Shown: positions 8,649 to 17,009, counted from the first letter of the stretch. The stretch is DNA of 64,000 nt from Candidatus Mediterraneibacter quadrami (GCA_019120575.1 DWUU01000022.1:40244-104243); one strand, 5' to 3'. Translations and numbers: made by a program. Notes: a model not told the origin generated them from the letters alone.

Positions 8649-9686
8649 TTATCTAAACTGTTTCAGGAATCTCAAGTCCGCGCTGTGGAACAGCCGCACG
8701 TCATCCACGCCGTAGCGCATCATGACAAGTCTGTCCAGTCCGATATTTACATAGAATCCCGTATACTCGTCCGGATCCAGGCCTGCCGCCCTCAGTACAT
8801 TCGGGTGCGGCGAACCGCCCGGCATAACTTCGATCCAGCCCACGTGCTTGCATACGCTGCAGCCTTTGCCGCCGCACACCTGGCACTGCATGTCGATCTC
8901 AAATCCCGGCTCCACGAACGGGAAGAAACCGGAACGCATCCGCACCGGCACGTCCGTTCCGAACACCTTGCTGAGGATGCTCTTGATCAGGACTTTACCT
9001 GATGTAAATGTGATATCTTTGTCAACGATCAGCGCTTCATACTGGAAGAAGGCTCTCTCGTGATGGGCGTCGGTCGTCTCATTTCTGTAAACGCGTCCCG
9101 GATACACGAAACGGTACGGCGGTTTGTGCGTCTGCATATAGCGCACGCTTCCGCCTGTCAGGTGCGGGCGCAGGCAGAGCTTCTCATTGGTGCTGCCGCT
9201 GTCATGTCCTTCCAGCCAGTAGGTGTCCATGCTCTCGCGGGCCGGATGGTTCGGCGGGAAGTTCAGTTTATCAAAGGCATACATTTCGCTCGTGATCTCA
9301 TCTTCCTCAAAGATCTCAAATCCCATCGAGCGGAATGCATCGTTCAGGTCATAGCACATCTGTGTGATCGGATGCAGGCCGCCGCCGGACGGCAGGAGTC
9401 CCGGAACGGAGCAGTCAAAATCCGCAGACACTTCCGAAGCCTTGAGCTTCAACTCCACCCGCTTCTCATCGATCCGTTCCTTCACTTCATTCTTAGCCTG
9501 ATTCAGAAGTTTTCCCATCTCAGGACGAAGAGCCACATCCAGCGTCGGGATCTCTTTCATCAGAAGGCTCAACGCCCCCTGCTTCCCGATATACGCGCTC
9601 TTCACATTCTGCAGCTCGTTCTCACTCGCCGCTTCAGAAACCTTGTTTTTTGCTTCTGATAAAATACCGTTGATTTTATCTTTCAT
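8649..9686 (-). CDS. pheS: Phenylalanyl-tRNA synthetase alpha chain
   Basis: 345 residues starting MKDKINGILSEAKNKV, with AAAGGAG before the ATG. The reading frame extends upstream but has no ribosome binding site there. A coiled-coil tRNA-binding arm occupies about residues 1-95. The class II core has motif 2 around RVYRNETTDAHHERAFFQ and motif 3 around YTGFYVNIGLDRLVMMRYGVDDVRLF. The cysteine-rich CQVCGGKGCSVCKHVGW, between motifs 2 and 3, is a common insertion in clostridial PheS. First gene of pheST, controlled by the upstream T-box. Confidence 0.97.
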   Translation of the reverse strand: MKDKINGILSEAKNKVSEAASENELQNVKSAYIGKQGALSLLMKEIPTLDVALRPEMGKLLNQAKNEVKERIDEKRVELKLKASEVSADFDCSVPGLLPSGGGLHPITQMCYDLNDAFRSMGFEIFEEDEITSEMYAFDKLNFPPNHPARESMDTYWLEGHDSGSTNEKLCLRPHLTGGSVRYMQTHKPPYRFVYPGRVYRNETTDAHHERAFFQYEALIVDKDITFTSGKVLIKSILSKVFGTDVPVRMRSGFFPFVEPGFEIDMQCQVCGGKGCSVCKHVGWIEVMPGGSPHPNVLRAAGLDPDEYTGFYVNIGLDRLVMMRYGVDDVRLFHSADLRFLKQFR

Positions 9687-9727
9687 TACGCTTCTCCTTT
9701 CAATCCGTGTAAGGGGTTCCTGTAAAA

Positions 9728-9995
9728 TAAAAAACACCGCCACCTGTTATTTCACAAATAACAAGGGACGATGTTGATCGCGGTACCACCCTATTTCAGG
9801 ACAGATCCTCTGCCCTGCACTCTTCCATGTGCAATCTTCTGCTGCACGGGCATCCGGCTTAACGCACGGGGCTTTTCGCCGGAGAGCTCCTATACTGAAA
9901 CTTCGGGGAGATTCACGCAGGATGCTTTCAGCCGGTGACATCCTGTCTCTGATCCGCTACGCCTTCCTTACTCACGTATATTCACAGCTCAAAAA
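9728..9995 (-). promoter_or_regulatory. T-box riboswitch leader of pheST
   Basis: The minus strand carries the T-box core GGGTGGTACCGCG (9779-9792), whose bulge pairs with the uncharged tRNA 3' end. It is followed by a terminator whose arms include TTGTTATTT and AAATAACA and which ends in a run of T (9728-9775). Upstream lies a long folded stem I region (about 9850-9990). A UUC (Phe) triplet sits in GAAGTTTCAG near 9897, the likely specifier, consistent with pheST control; the specifier loop was placed by eye. Uncharged tRNA-Phe would stabilise the antiterminator and allow pheST transcription. Confidence 0.93.
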
Positions 9996-10002
9996 CATAA
10001 GT

Positions 10003-10031
10003 ATTATTGCATATATTCTGTCATCTGTCAA
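10003..10031 (-). promoter_or_regulatory. pheST promoter
   Basis: TTGACA, 17-base spacer, AATAAT on the minus strand, immediately before the T-box leader. It diverges from the ABC operon promoter only about 20 bases away. Confidence 0.75.
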
Positions 10032-10049
10032 ATAAAGTCTTGCTCTCTA

Positions 10050-10078
10050 TTGACATTTATCTCTGGTGTATATATACT
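10050..10078 (+). promoter_or_regulatory. Promoter of the YtrA-type ABC operon
   Basis: Perfect TTGACA, 17-base spacer and TATACT. The operator palindrome begins inside the -10 element. Confidence 0.88.
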
Positions 10079-10099
10079 GTATATATAGATATATACAGT
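10076..10099. promoter_or_regulatory. GntR/YtrA operator palindrome
   Basis: A perfect inverted repeat with 11-base arms, ACTGTATATAT and its complement, around a central AG. It overlaps the -10 and start region of the operon that encodes a YtrA-subfamily GntR repressor. YtrA-type operators are typically TA-rich palindromes at this position, so autoregulation is very likely. Confidence 0.82.
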
Positions 10100-10165
10100 T
10101 AAAATTCAACGCAACTAATAACATCAATACACATAACTCAATTACAAATGAAAGGAGGTCCCGCC

Positions 10166-11023
10166 ATGACGCCATTGCTTGAAGTCAGCCATCTCGACAA
10201 ACAGATCGGCGCCCTGCACCTGCAGGATATCTCTTTCACGCTGGACCCCGGCTATATCTTCGGACTGATCGGGCGAAACGGGGCCGGCAAGACATCCCTC
10301 ATCCGCACGCTCCTGAACCTGTACCGCATGGATTCCGGAAGCGTTACTGTAGACGGCTGCCCCATGAGCACCATGGAGCGGGAGGCCAAAGACCGGATCG
10401 GCTTTGTCCTTGATGATTTTCTCTTTGAGGAGCGGATGACCCTCTCCGCCAACGGCAGGCTCTTCGGCGCATCCTACACCGGATACAGCCACGAACTGTT
10501 CCTGAAGTTCTGCGAACGGTTCGGGCTGGACCCGAAGCAGAAGGCCGGGCGCCTCTCCCGCGGACAGAAGACCCGCTTCCAGCTGGCATTCGCCCTCTCC
10601 CACCAGGCAAAGCTGTACATCATGGATGAGCCGGCAGCCGGGCTGGACCCGCTCTTCCGGAAAGAGCTGACCGGTTACATGCAGGAGCTGGTGGAGGACG
10701 GCACAAGGAGCGTCCTCTTCTCCACCCATCTGACCTCCGACCTGGACCAGATCGGGGATTACATCGCCCTTATCGACGAGGGTCGGCTCTGCTTCTGCAT
10801 GGACAGGGAGAGCCTGCGCGAACGGTTCGTCCTCCTTCGGGGAACGGAAGCGCAGATTCGCGCCCTGCACAGTCCGAAGATCCTTTCCGCCGTGCATGAG
10901 CCTTACGGCAGCACGGCGCTGGCCGAATATCCGGACGAAGCGATGACTGCCGGGCTGGAAGCTTCTGCGCCCACCCTGGCGGAACTCCTCTTCCATCTGC
11001 AGAAAGGAGGGTGCATCTCATGA
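10166..11023 (+). CDS. ABC transporter ATP-binding protein (YtrB-like), first of two
   Basis: 285 residues from MTPLLEVSHLDKQIG, with AAAGGAGG before the ATG (an upstream in-frame ATG lies inside that site). Walker A is GRNGAGKTSL, the signature is LSRGQKTRF, Walker B is KLYIMDEPAAGLDP and the switch histidine is in STHLTSDL. The last 70 residues form the variable tail seen in bacitracin/YtrB-type exporters. It overlaps the next gene by ATGA and presumably pairs with that membrane protein. Substrate unknown; YtrA-controlled ABC systems in Firmicutes commonly answer cell-wall antibiotics. Confidence 0.88.
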   Translation: MTPLLEVSHLDKQIGALHLQDISFTLDPGYIFGLIGRNGAGKTSLIRTLLNLYRMDSGSVTVDGCPMSTMEREAKDRIGFVLDDFLFEERMTLSANGRLFGASYTGYSHELFLKFCERFGLDPKQKAGRLSRGQKTRFQLAFALSHQAKLYIMDEPAAGLDPLFRKELTGYMQELVEDGTRSVLFSTHLTSDLDQIGDYIALIDEGRLCFCMDRESLRERFVLLRGTEAQIRALHSPKILSAVHEPYGSTALAEYPDEAMTAGLEASAPTLAELLFHLQKGGCIS

Positions 11024-11841
11024 AGAAGCTTGCCATTTACCGGTTCCTGTATGCGCTCCGCCATAACCTTCCGGTACTGCTCCTTTATCTGGCCGGCGGG
11101 TATCTGCTGAGCAGTATACTGTTCACCTTTACTATTAGAACTTTATTCGGCGATTATGTCTGGCAGCACAATATCGAACTCCCGGATCTCTCCGCCCAAA
11201 GCGAGCGGAAAGCCCGGGTGCAGGAACTCCTTTACACCGTCATGACCGATAATTACAACCTTCTCCTGTGCGAGGCCATGCTGGTCCTGCTGGTCGTGGT
11301 CTGGCTCATCGCCCGGAGACTGCCGCTCGCCCTGCCGAAAGCACTGTACGTCTGTCCGGCCGGGCCCCGGGAGAAGCTCCGTTACCTGCGGATCTACCTG
11401 ACCGTAAAGGCGGTCTTCCTGGCGCTCCTGCTGGCGGCCCTGACCCTCTTCTGGACCGGGACGCTGATCCTGCCGGCCCCTGTCCTGGCTGTCCAGGTCA
11501 GCCTGACCGTCTTTACTGTCATTGCATTCAGCCTGAACCCGGATCCGGGCAACCGGAAGGAAGCGCTGAAAAAATGTCCCGACAGGGTCACGGAAAAGAG
11601 CAGCCAGACCGTTGTGAACGTCTACTGGAGCGGGCTTCTGCTCCTGGAAAACACGGTTTTTTACGCCTGCATGTACGCCCTGCCTTCATTTGGCTGGCTC
11701 ACGGCCGCATGCTGGATCCCCGCGCTGCTCATCAACATCTGGATCGCGAAGAAGCACCTCACGCCGGTGCTTTGCACCATGCTGGATTACGAGAAAATCT
11801 ATTACCCGCTGCCCGACGACGGATCCGCCGGGCCGCAGTAA
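11020..11841 (+). CDS. ABC transporter membrane subunit (unknown substrate)
   Basis: 273 residues from MKKLAIYRFLYALRHN; an alternative GTG nine bases upstream exists, but AAAGGAGG is well spaced to the ATG. Six or so hydrophobic segments are visible, at roughly 20-40, 85-105, 130-155, 160-180, 215-235 and 235-250, with a soluble loop at about 45-80. No family motif is recognised by eye; its place between an ABC ATPase and the regulator makes it the permease partner. Confidence 0.75.
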   Translation: MKKLAIYRFLYALRHNLPVLLLYLAGGYLLSSILFTFTIRTLFGDYVWQHNIELPDLSAQSERKARVQELLYTVMTDNYNLLLCEAMLVLLVVVWLIARRLPLALPKALYVCPAGPREKLRYLRIYLTVKAVFLALLLAALTLFWTGTLILPAPVLAVQVSLTVFTVIAFSLNPDPGNRKEALKKCPDRVTEKSSQTVVNVYWSGLLLLENTVFYACMYALPSFGWLTAACWIPALLINIWIAKKHLTPVLCTMLDYEKIYYPLPDDGSAGPQ

Positions 11842-11871
11842 AAACGGGAAATTCACATAAGGAAGTCTGAT

Positions 11872-12258
11872 ATGAAGATCTTTATCAATGAGAACAGCCC
11901 CCGCCCGATCTATGAACAGATCATGCTGGCGGTACAAAATTCCATCGCGAACCGGGAACTTGCTTCCGGCGATATGCTTCCCTCCATCCGTTCCCTCGCC
12001 CGGGAGCTGGGCATCAGCGTCATCACCACCAAGCGGGCGTACGAGGAACTGGAGAAGCAGGGCCTGATCTACTCCGAACAGGGGAAGGGCTTCTTCGTCA
12101 GCGAGGTGAACCAGAACCGGCTGATGGAGGGACGGCTCCGGGAGTACGAGCGGCGTCTGCGCGATATGCTCGGGGAAGCACGGGAACTCGGCCTGTCGCC
12201 GGAAGATATCACGGACATGGTCCGGATGTTCTGGGACAAAGGAGGTGATCCGAAATGA
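11872..12258 (+). CDS. ytrA: GntR-family regulator, YtrA subfamily
   Basis: 128 residues. The N-terminal winged helix reads IYEQIMLAVQNSIANRELASGDMLPSIRSLARELGISVITTKRAYEELEKQGLIYSEQGKGFFV. The C-terminal 50-residue helical tail is short, as in the YtrA subgroup, with no ligand-binding FCD or UTRA domain. It should bind the palindrome at 10076-10099 and repress its own operon. AAGGAAG precedes the start, and its end overlaps the second ATPase gene by ATGA. Confidence 0.9.
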   Translation: MKIFINENSPRPIYEQIMLAVQNSIANRELASGDMLPSIRSLARELGISVITTKRAYEELEKQGLIYSEQGKGFFVSEVNQNRLMEGRLREYERRLRDMLGEARELGLSPEDITDMVRMFWDKGGDPK

Positions 12259-13004
12259 CCACATTTTCATGTATCGATATAACCCGCCGGTACCGGCACT
12301 TTCTGCTGGACCATGTATCTTTTACCATGGAAAGCGGATATTTCTACGTCCTCGCCGGTGTGAACGGCTCCGGCAAGACGACCCTGCTGGACTGCTTAAG
12401 TGGCACAGCCCTGTCTTCCGCCCCCGGTTTTACCGGCGACGCGCGGCTCGGCGGCCTGTCGCTGAGGCAGGATCCGGAAGCCTTCCGCCGCAGGATCGGA
12501 TACATCAGCGAGAAATGTCCCTTCTTCACGGAAGCGTCTGTCGCGGAAAACGGCCTGACCTACGGCGCGTTCTACCCGGACTGGTCCGTGAAGGAATATT
12601 CATCCTGGCTGATGCGCCTGGGTGTGGACGCATCGAAACGGGTCTTCCAGCTCTCCAAAGGAGAATTCATGAAGATACAGATCTGCTTCGCCCTGGCCCA
12701 TCACCCGGACTTTCTCTTTCTGGATGAGCCGCTGGAAGGATTCGACCCGGTATTCCGCAGGGAATTCCTGGAACTCCTGGGTGAACTTCTGGAGCATGAC
12801 ATGGGGATCCTGCTGTCCACCCACATCACCGAGGATGTGGATCGGCTGGCGGATTACGTCCTCATCCTGGAAAACGGCCGGCTGGCCGCCAACGCCACGA
12901 AAGAAGAACTGAGCGACCGGTATGCCTCCGTCTCCGGGACTGCCGCCCCGCACATCCGCGATCTGCTGGAACTGGAACACCGAAAAGAAGGAGGTGCGCC
13001 ATGA
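12255..13004 (+). CDS. ABC transporter ATP-binding protein, second of two
   Basis: 249 residues. Walker A is GVNGSGKTTL, the signature is LSKGEFMKIQ (an LSKGE variant of LSGGQ), Walker B is DFLFLDEPLEGFDP, and the H-loop is STHITEDVDR. It overlaps ytrA and the following membrane gene by four bases each (ATGA). It probably energises the membrane protein encoded next, or forms a heterodimer with the first ATPase. Confidence 0.88.
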   Translation: MTTFSCIDITRRYRHFLLDHVSFTMESGYFYVLAGVNGSGKTTLLDCLSGTALSSAPGFTGDARLGGLSLRQDPEAFRRRIGYISEKCPFFTEASVAENGLTYGAFYPDWSVKEYSSWLMRLGVDASKRVFQLSKGEFMKIQICFALAHHPDFLFLDEPLEGFDPVFRREFLELLGELLEHDMGILLSTHITEDVDRLADYVLILENGRLAANATKEELSDRYASVSGTAAPHIRDLLELEHRKEGGAP

Positions 13005-13573
13005 AAACCGCAAAAGACCAGAAAATTAATTATCTGAAATATGAAAAAGAGCACCGGAAGCCGGCCATGAGCCGTGTCCTCACGGCCGCCTGCCTGCTCT
13101 GGATGTTCATTACCGCCGCTGCGGAGGCGTCTTCCGCGTCGCAGGCATCCCTGGCGCTCCAGTCGGCGGCCGCAGCAGGAACGGCACAGACATTCACGAT
13201 GAACACATTCCGGTACGTGGTCCTGTTCACCATTGCGGCCACCGTTCCCTACAACGACCTCTTCTATATCAGTGAGCAGGGAAAAACGGTTCCTGTTCTG
13301 TCCAAATACCGGTTTGCGCCCGTGGATATCAGAAAAATGCGCCGCGCAAAAACATTTCTGCTCCTGCGCGGCGCGGGTTTCTTCTATATATGCAGCCTGA
13401 TCATTTATATCGCCACAGGCCTTGGCTATTTCGGCTCAGGCATCCCACTGCAGATGCTCATGCCCCGGTTCGGGTTTGCCCTGCTCTTCTCAGTCTGCCT
13501 GACTGCCGTGATGCTGGTCAGCGAGCGGATCCGTTTTCAGCTTTACGCTTCACAAGCTCCTTCCCGGACGTAA
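13001..13573 (+). CDS. ABC operon membrane protein, last gene
   Basis: 190 residues. A charged N-terminus (residues 1-22) is followed by hydrophobic segments at about 25-42, 66-82, 120-140 and 150-172. The segment NDLFYISEQGKTVPVLSKYRFAPVDIRKMRRAK lies between the second and third. No family is recognised. GGAGG precedes the ATG. Its last 56 bases overlap the end of the convergent cstA gene, so the two stop codons lie inside each other's reading frames and no terminator separates them. Confidence 0.7.
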   Translation: MKTAKDQKINYLKYEKEHRKPAMSRVLTAACLLWMFITAAAEASSASQASLALQSAAAAGTAQTFTMNTFRYVVLFTIAATVPYNDLFYISEQGKTVPVLSKYRFAPVDIRKMRRAKTFLLLRGAGFFYICSLIIYIATGLGYFGSGIPLQMLMPRFGFALLFSVCLTAVMLVSERIRFQLYASQAPSRT

Positions 13574-15218
13574 CCACGATGGTCACGCCAAGCACCATCA
13601 GGAGCACCGCGACGATCAGCTGAAGGCCTTCCACCATGAACACACCTGTCCCGGCTGAAAATGCTTTGACCAGCGAGATGAACCGCTGTACCAGCGCCGT
13701 GAATGTCACGATCAGCATGATCACGAACGGCGGAACCAGTGTCTTCAGGGTCCGGCCTGTCACCTTCAGGAATACGCAGAGGGTGATCAGAACCAGCGCG
13801 CTCAGCAGCTGGTTGGCGCTTCCGAACAGCGGCCAGATATTGGAGTAGCCCACCTGTGTCAGGATGTAGCCGAATACAAGGGTGATCACCGTTGCAAAAT
13901 ATTTGTTGCAGAGCACTTTTCTCCAGCTCTCGGCGTGCTCCATATCATCCGTGCTGAAAAGTTCCTGGAAGGACATCCTTCCGATACGGGCCACGGAGTC
14001 CAGTGTTGTAAATGCCAGCGCGGACACGCACATGGTCATAAAGCTCTGCGCCACATAGACCGGGATGCCGAACATCTCCAGGAATCCGGCAACGCCAGAG
14101 GAGAAGATCTGGAACGGGGTTCCCACGGCCGCCGTGCCGTCCGCCGCTGCCGCCGCGCCCGCCACACAGAGGGCGATGACCGCCAGAAGGCTTTCCAGCA
14201 CCATTGCGCCGTAGCCGACTTTCAGCATATCCTTCTCATTGGAGATCGTCTTTGAGGACGTTCCGGACGATACCAGGCTGTGGAATCCGGACACCGCACC
14301 GCAGGCCACCGTCACGAAGAGGATCGGGAACAGCGTCCCCAGGCTCTCATTCTGGAATCCTGTGAATGCCGGAAGGTTCATCGTCGGGTGGGCGAATACA
14401 AGGCCCAGCACCGCGCCGGCGATCATGCCGGCGAACATGAAGGTGGACATATAGTCACGGGGCTGCATCACGAACCACATGGGCAGCACGGCCGCCAGGA
14501 AGATATAGATAAACGCGATATAAACCCACATGTCTTTGCCCAGGATCACCGGGAAATTCATACCGAATACAAAAGCAAGCACCGTGCACACCAGGCCGAA
14601 GACCACTTCTTTCCATCCGGTCAGCTGTACCTTATGCTGCACTACGCCGAATGCAACGGCAAACAGGATAAAAAACAGGGAAATGCTTCCCGCCGCACCG
14701 TTTACCGTAGCATTCTCTGACAGCGTCTGCACGCCGTCCGTCACCACATAGGCGTTAAATGTATCCGCCACCATATCCGCGAACGCCGCGATGACGATCA
14801 GGCAGAACAGCCAGCAGAACCCGAGGAACAGCTTCCGTCCCGCTTTGCCGATGTATTTCTCGATCAACAGTCCCATGGACTTGCCGTCGTTCTTCACACT
14901 GGCATACAGCGCTCCGAAGTCTGTCACCGCTCCGAAGAAGATGCCGCCCAAGATGATCCACAGAAGGACCGGCAGCCATCCGAATGCCGCCGCCTGGATC
15001 GCTCCGGTGACCGGTCCGGCCCCCGCGATGGACGAGAACTGATGGGCAAATACCGTCCATCCGTCTGTCGGCACATAGTCCTGTCCGTCATTATGAAGGA
15101 CAGCCGGCGTCTTCGCCTTCGGATCGATCCCCCACTTCTTTGCCAGCCACCGGCCGTACAGCGCATAGGCAGCGATCAGGCACACGGCGGCGATCAGTAC
15201 GATTACTAAGGTGTTCAT
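13518..15218 (-). CDS. cstA: CstA-family carbon starvation / peptide or pyruvate transporter
   Basis: 566 residues from MNTLVIVLIAAVCLIAAY; a GTGGAGA site precedes this ATG, whereas the longer frame starts inside the leader. Conserved CstA blocks are present: GWTVFAHQFSSIAGAGPVTG, WIILGGIFFGAVTDFGALYASVKNDGKSMG, and PWG-type GFHSLVSSGTSSKTI. Around 16 hydrophobic segments span the length. CstA proteins of E. coli were first tied to peptide uptake and later to pyruvate uptake. Here the gene stands directly behind a T-box, which argues for a substrate tied to amino acid supply. Confidence 0.92.
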   Translation of the reverse strand: MNTLVIVLIAAVCLIAAYALYGRWLAKKWGIDPKAKTPAVLHNDGQDYVPTDGWTVFAHQFSSIAGAGPVTGAIQAAAFGWLPVLLWIILGGIFFGAVTDFGALYASVKNDGKSMGLLIEKYIGKAGRKLFLGFCWLFCLIVIAAFADMVADTFNAYVVTDGVQTLSENATVNGAAGSISLFFILFAVAFGVVQHKVQLTGWKEVVFGLVCTVLAFVFGMNFPVILGKDMWVYIAFIYIFLAAVLPMWFVMQPRDYMSTFMFAGMIAGAVLGLVFAHPTMNLPAFTGFQNESLGTLFPILFVTVACGAVSGFHSLVSSGTSSKTISNEKDMLKVGYGAMVLESLLAVIALCVAGAAAAADGTAAVGTPFQIFSSGVAGFLEMFGIPVYVAQSFMTMCVSALAFTTLDSVARIGRMSFQELFSTDDMEHAESWRKVLCNKYFATVITLVFGYILTQVGYSNIWPLFGSANQLLSALVLITLCVFLKVTGRTLKTLVPPFVIMLIVTFTALVQRFISLVKAFSAGTGVFMVEGLQLIVAVLLMVLGVTIVVTSGKELVKRKAENGSAR

Positions 15219-15317
15219 AATTCTCCACACTCCTTTTCTGATAGAACAACAGGTTGTAATGATAAGGATCAGAGCCAATACTAACTTTGTTTTTATTTCA
15301 TAGGAAAGCAATTTCCT

Positions 15318-15632
15318 ATGAAATAAAAAAAGCGCCCTCCGGCAGATCGCTCTGCCAGAAGACGAAATAAATATTCCGCGTTACCACTTCTCTTGCCGGA
15401 AACAGCTCCGGCCGCTCATCCCCGTCGTCCGCGCTGCGGATTAACAGGTTTCCTTCTAACGGTGGAATACCGGTCCGGGTTACTTAAGGCTGCGCCTTTC
15501 TTCACCCTGACTGCTCGCAGGGGATAGCTCTCACGGTCATGCTGTTCCCTCACACCATCCGGGAACTCTCTGAAAACATGGATATCCTGAAAGTCATGTC
15601 CTGTTCTTCGCATTGGCTTATTTCTTAATCCT
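15318..15632 (-). promoter_or_regulatory. T-box leader of the cstA transporter gene
   Basis: On the minus strand the core GTGGTAACGCGG (about 15393-15382) is a variant of the T-box sequence. It is followed by a terminator with arms around CTGGCAGAGCGATCTGCCGG and a seven-base T run. Upstream are a stem I with GTTCCC/GGGAAC arms around GGATGGTGTGA, and a stem II/III region rich in CCGG. The specifier triplet could not be fixed by eye; candidates lie in GAGAGCUAUC near 15525-15535. Confidence 0.85.
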
Positions 15633-15637
15633 GTTCC

Positions 15638-15665
15638 ATTATAACTCAGAATTTCCGAATGTCAA
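15638..15665 (-). promoter_or_regulatory. cstA leader promoter
   Basis: Perfect TTGACA, 16-base spacer and perfect TATAAT on the minus strand, just before the T-box leader. Confidence 0.85.
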
Positions 15666-15707
15666 TAGGAAATTAGAGCATACTCTGTTTTTATTTTGAA
15701 AATCAAA

Positions 15708-16406
15708 TCATTTCGTGCATCTCCGATTCACTTCCACTTTGTCCAGGATCCCGTGGGCCGACACTCCCGGATGTGTTACCCGGATCCGGCAGGTCTGCTC
15801 CGCAAACTCCGGATCGATCTTCAGCGCCCGCGCGATCTCCTGTACCTGCTGCCCTTTATCCATCCTCTTCAGGATCTGTTCGATGATCCCGAGAAGATCC
15901 CCCTCCGGAATATCAGCATCCGCCCCGGACATGCCGGCCGGCTCATGAGGGATATCAAGCCGCTCCACTGCCCACATCCCGTTATTGATCTCCAGTACCG
16001 CCATCGTAATATCCTGATGGAAGCGCCGCTTCCCGCAGCTTCCGGGATTAAGATACAGGCGTCCTTCCCTGACCTCTTCAGAATATTTGTGAGAGTGACC
16101 GAAAATGATCACCTGTCTGTCCCCCGGATCCTTCGGCAGATCCTTTTTATTGTGAACCATATAGAAGTTCACACCGCCCAGCGTAAACTCCAGATGATGC
16201 GGCAGATACTCCGCCCACTCTTTATCATTATTACCTCTGACAATATAGACCGGCGTATCTTCCCCGGCCGCTTCTTTCATCTGATCAACGATCTTCTGCG
16301 AATTGATATCTCCCGCGTGGAGCACGGCGTCGCACTCTCCGATCACCTTTATCACTTCCGGCCGGAGCAGGCCGTGTGTATCCGATAAAACTGCTATCTT
16401 CATCAT
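15708..16406 (-). CDS. MJ0936/YfcE-type metallophosphoesterase with C-terminal helical extension
   Basis: 232 residues starting MMKIAVLSDTHG; GGAGG lies five bases before the first ATG and eight before the second. Metal ligands of the calcineurin-like fold are visible as SDTHG, LHAGDI, RGNND, VHNKKD and FGHSHK. YfcE-type enzymes hydrolyse phosphodiesters with Mn2+. The core ends near residue 155; the remaining 75 residues (IPEGDLLGIIEQILKRMDKGQQVQEIARALKIDPEFAEQTCRI) look like a small helix-turn-helix-like domain, which is not usual for YfcE. Function of the extension is unknown. Confidence 0.85.
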   Translation of the reverse strand: MMKIAVLSDTHGLLRPEVIKVIGECDAVLHAGDINSQKIVDQMKEAAGEDTPVYIVRGNNDKEWAEYLPHHLEFTLGGVNFYMVHNKKDLPKDPGDRQVIIFGHSHKYSEEVREGRLYLNPGSCGKRRFHQDITMAVLEINNGMWAVERLDIPHEPAGMSGADADIPEGDLLGIIEQILKRMDKGQQVQEIARALKIDPEFAEQTCRIRVTHPGVSAHGILDKVEVNRRCTK

Positions 16407-16449
16407 ATATCCCTCCCGGATCTCTGTGCAGAGATAAGGCCATGATCCC

Positions 16450-16503
16450 GCCCCGGCTGCACATATGTGCAATCATTGTACCACTTGCGCGCAGAATAAG
16501 AAG
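16450..16503. repeat. Partial copy of the 128-bp repeat unit
   Basis: About 25 of 27 bases at 16458-16484 match the TTGCAC-hairpin/TACCAC junction of the array at 4456-4850, and the following GCGCAGA...AAGAAGG also resembles it. As in the array, it stands immediately upstream of a minus-strand gene, with a -10-like GGTACAAT pointing at that gene. Confidence 0.7.
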
Positions 16504-16596
16504 GTATAAAAAGCATTTCCTGTATCTGATATTTTGTTTATATTTTCTAAATATTCTGTTTATTTATAATTAATTATATTTTTTTCTGATTATGTG

Positions 16597-16628
16597 TTGA
16601 CATATCCATTATTATGAGTTATTATAAT
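16597..16628 (+). promoter_or_regulatory. Promoter of an unexplained short transcription unit
   Basis: Perfect TTGACA with TATTAT at a 17-base spacing, or TATAAT at 20 bases, in an AT-rich setting. No normal-length gene follows on the plus strand. Confidence 0.65.
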
Positions 16629-16634
16629 GACATC

Positions 16635-16868
16635 AAAAGAACAGAAAAAAAAACAAAGGAGGACGGACCACCGAAAACATAATCGTAACCTAATAATTTA
16701 AGAAAAGAGAGGTAGAGTCCAATGGGAAGGTAACATAAAATCCGAAAACACTATTCAGATGAATAGTTTTATATAGATAAAAAACAAAATAAAGGAGGCT
16801 AGATCCAATGGATGGAATAAGCTGAAAAATCCACTGTACGAAATACCAACGATACAGTGGATTTTTCA
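16635..16868 (+). ncRNA. Candidate small RNA or micro-peptide transcript
   Basis: Between the promoter and a strong terminator there are three Shine-Dalgarno-like blocks in a similar context: AAAGGAGGACGGACCA (16655), GAGAGGTAGAGTCCAATGG (16707) and AAAGGAGGCTAGATCCAATGG (16791). The second and third lead into tiny reading frames, 16722-16733 (MGR) and 16808-16825 (MDGIS). A weak hairpin CTATTC-AGAT-GAATAG with a T run at 16750-16770 divides the unit. I know no family matching this. It could be a regulatory RNA exposing repeated GGA motifs or a leader with micro-ORFs. Confidence 0.45.
16825..16868 (+). terminator. Terminator of the short transcription unit
   Basis: Perfect arms AAAAATCCACTGTA and TACAGTGGATTTTT around a 14-base loop. 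The hairpin starts at the stop codon of the second micro-ORF. Confidence 0.85.
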
Positions 16869-17009
16869 TGTCCTGTTTTATTTACAGACAAAACGCCGCA
16901 TACAGCGGGATTGATTTCATCCCGTCCTCATCTTTCCCCAAATTCCTGGCCGTCAGCCGGACCGCAGTCTCCGGATGATACATGCGGATGTAATGCTTTA
17001 TTTCAAGAA

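Noticed and set aside
9747-9941. 64-codon frame inside the pheST leader
   Set aside because: It lies entirely in the T-box RNA and has no ribosome binding site.
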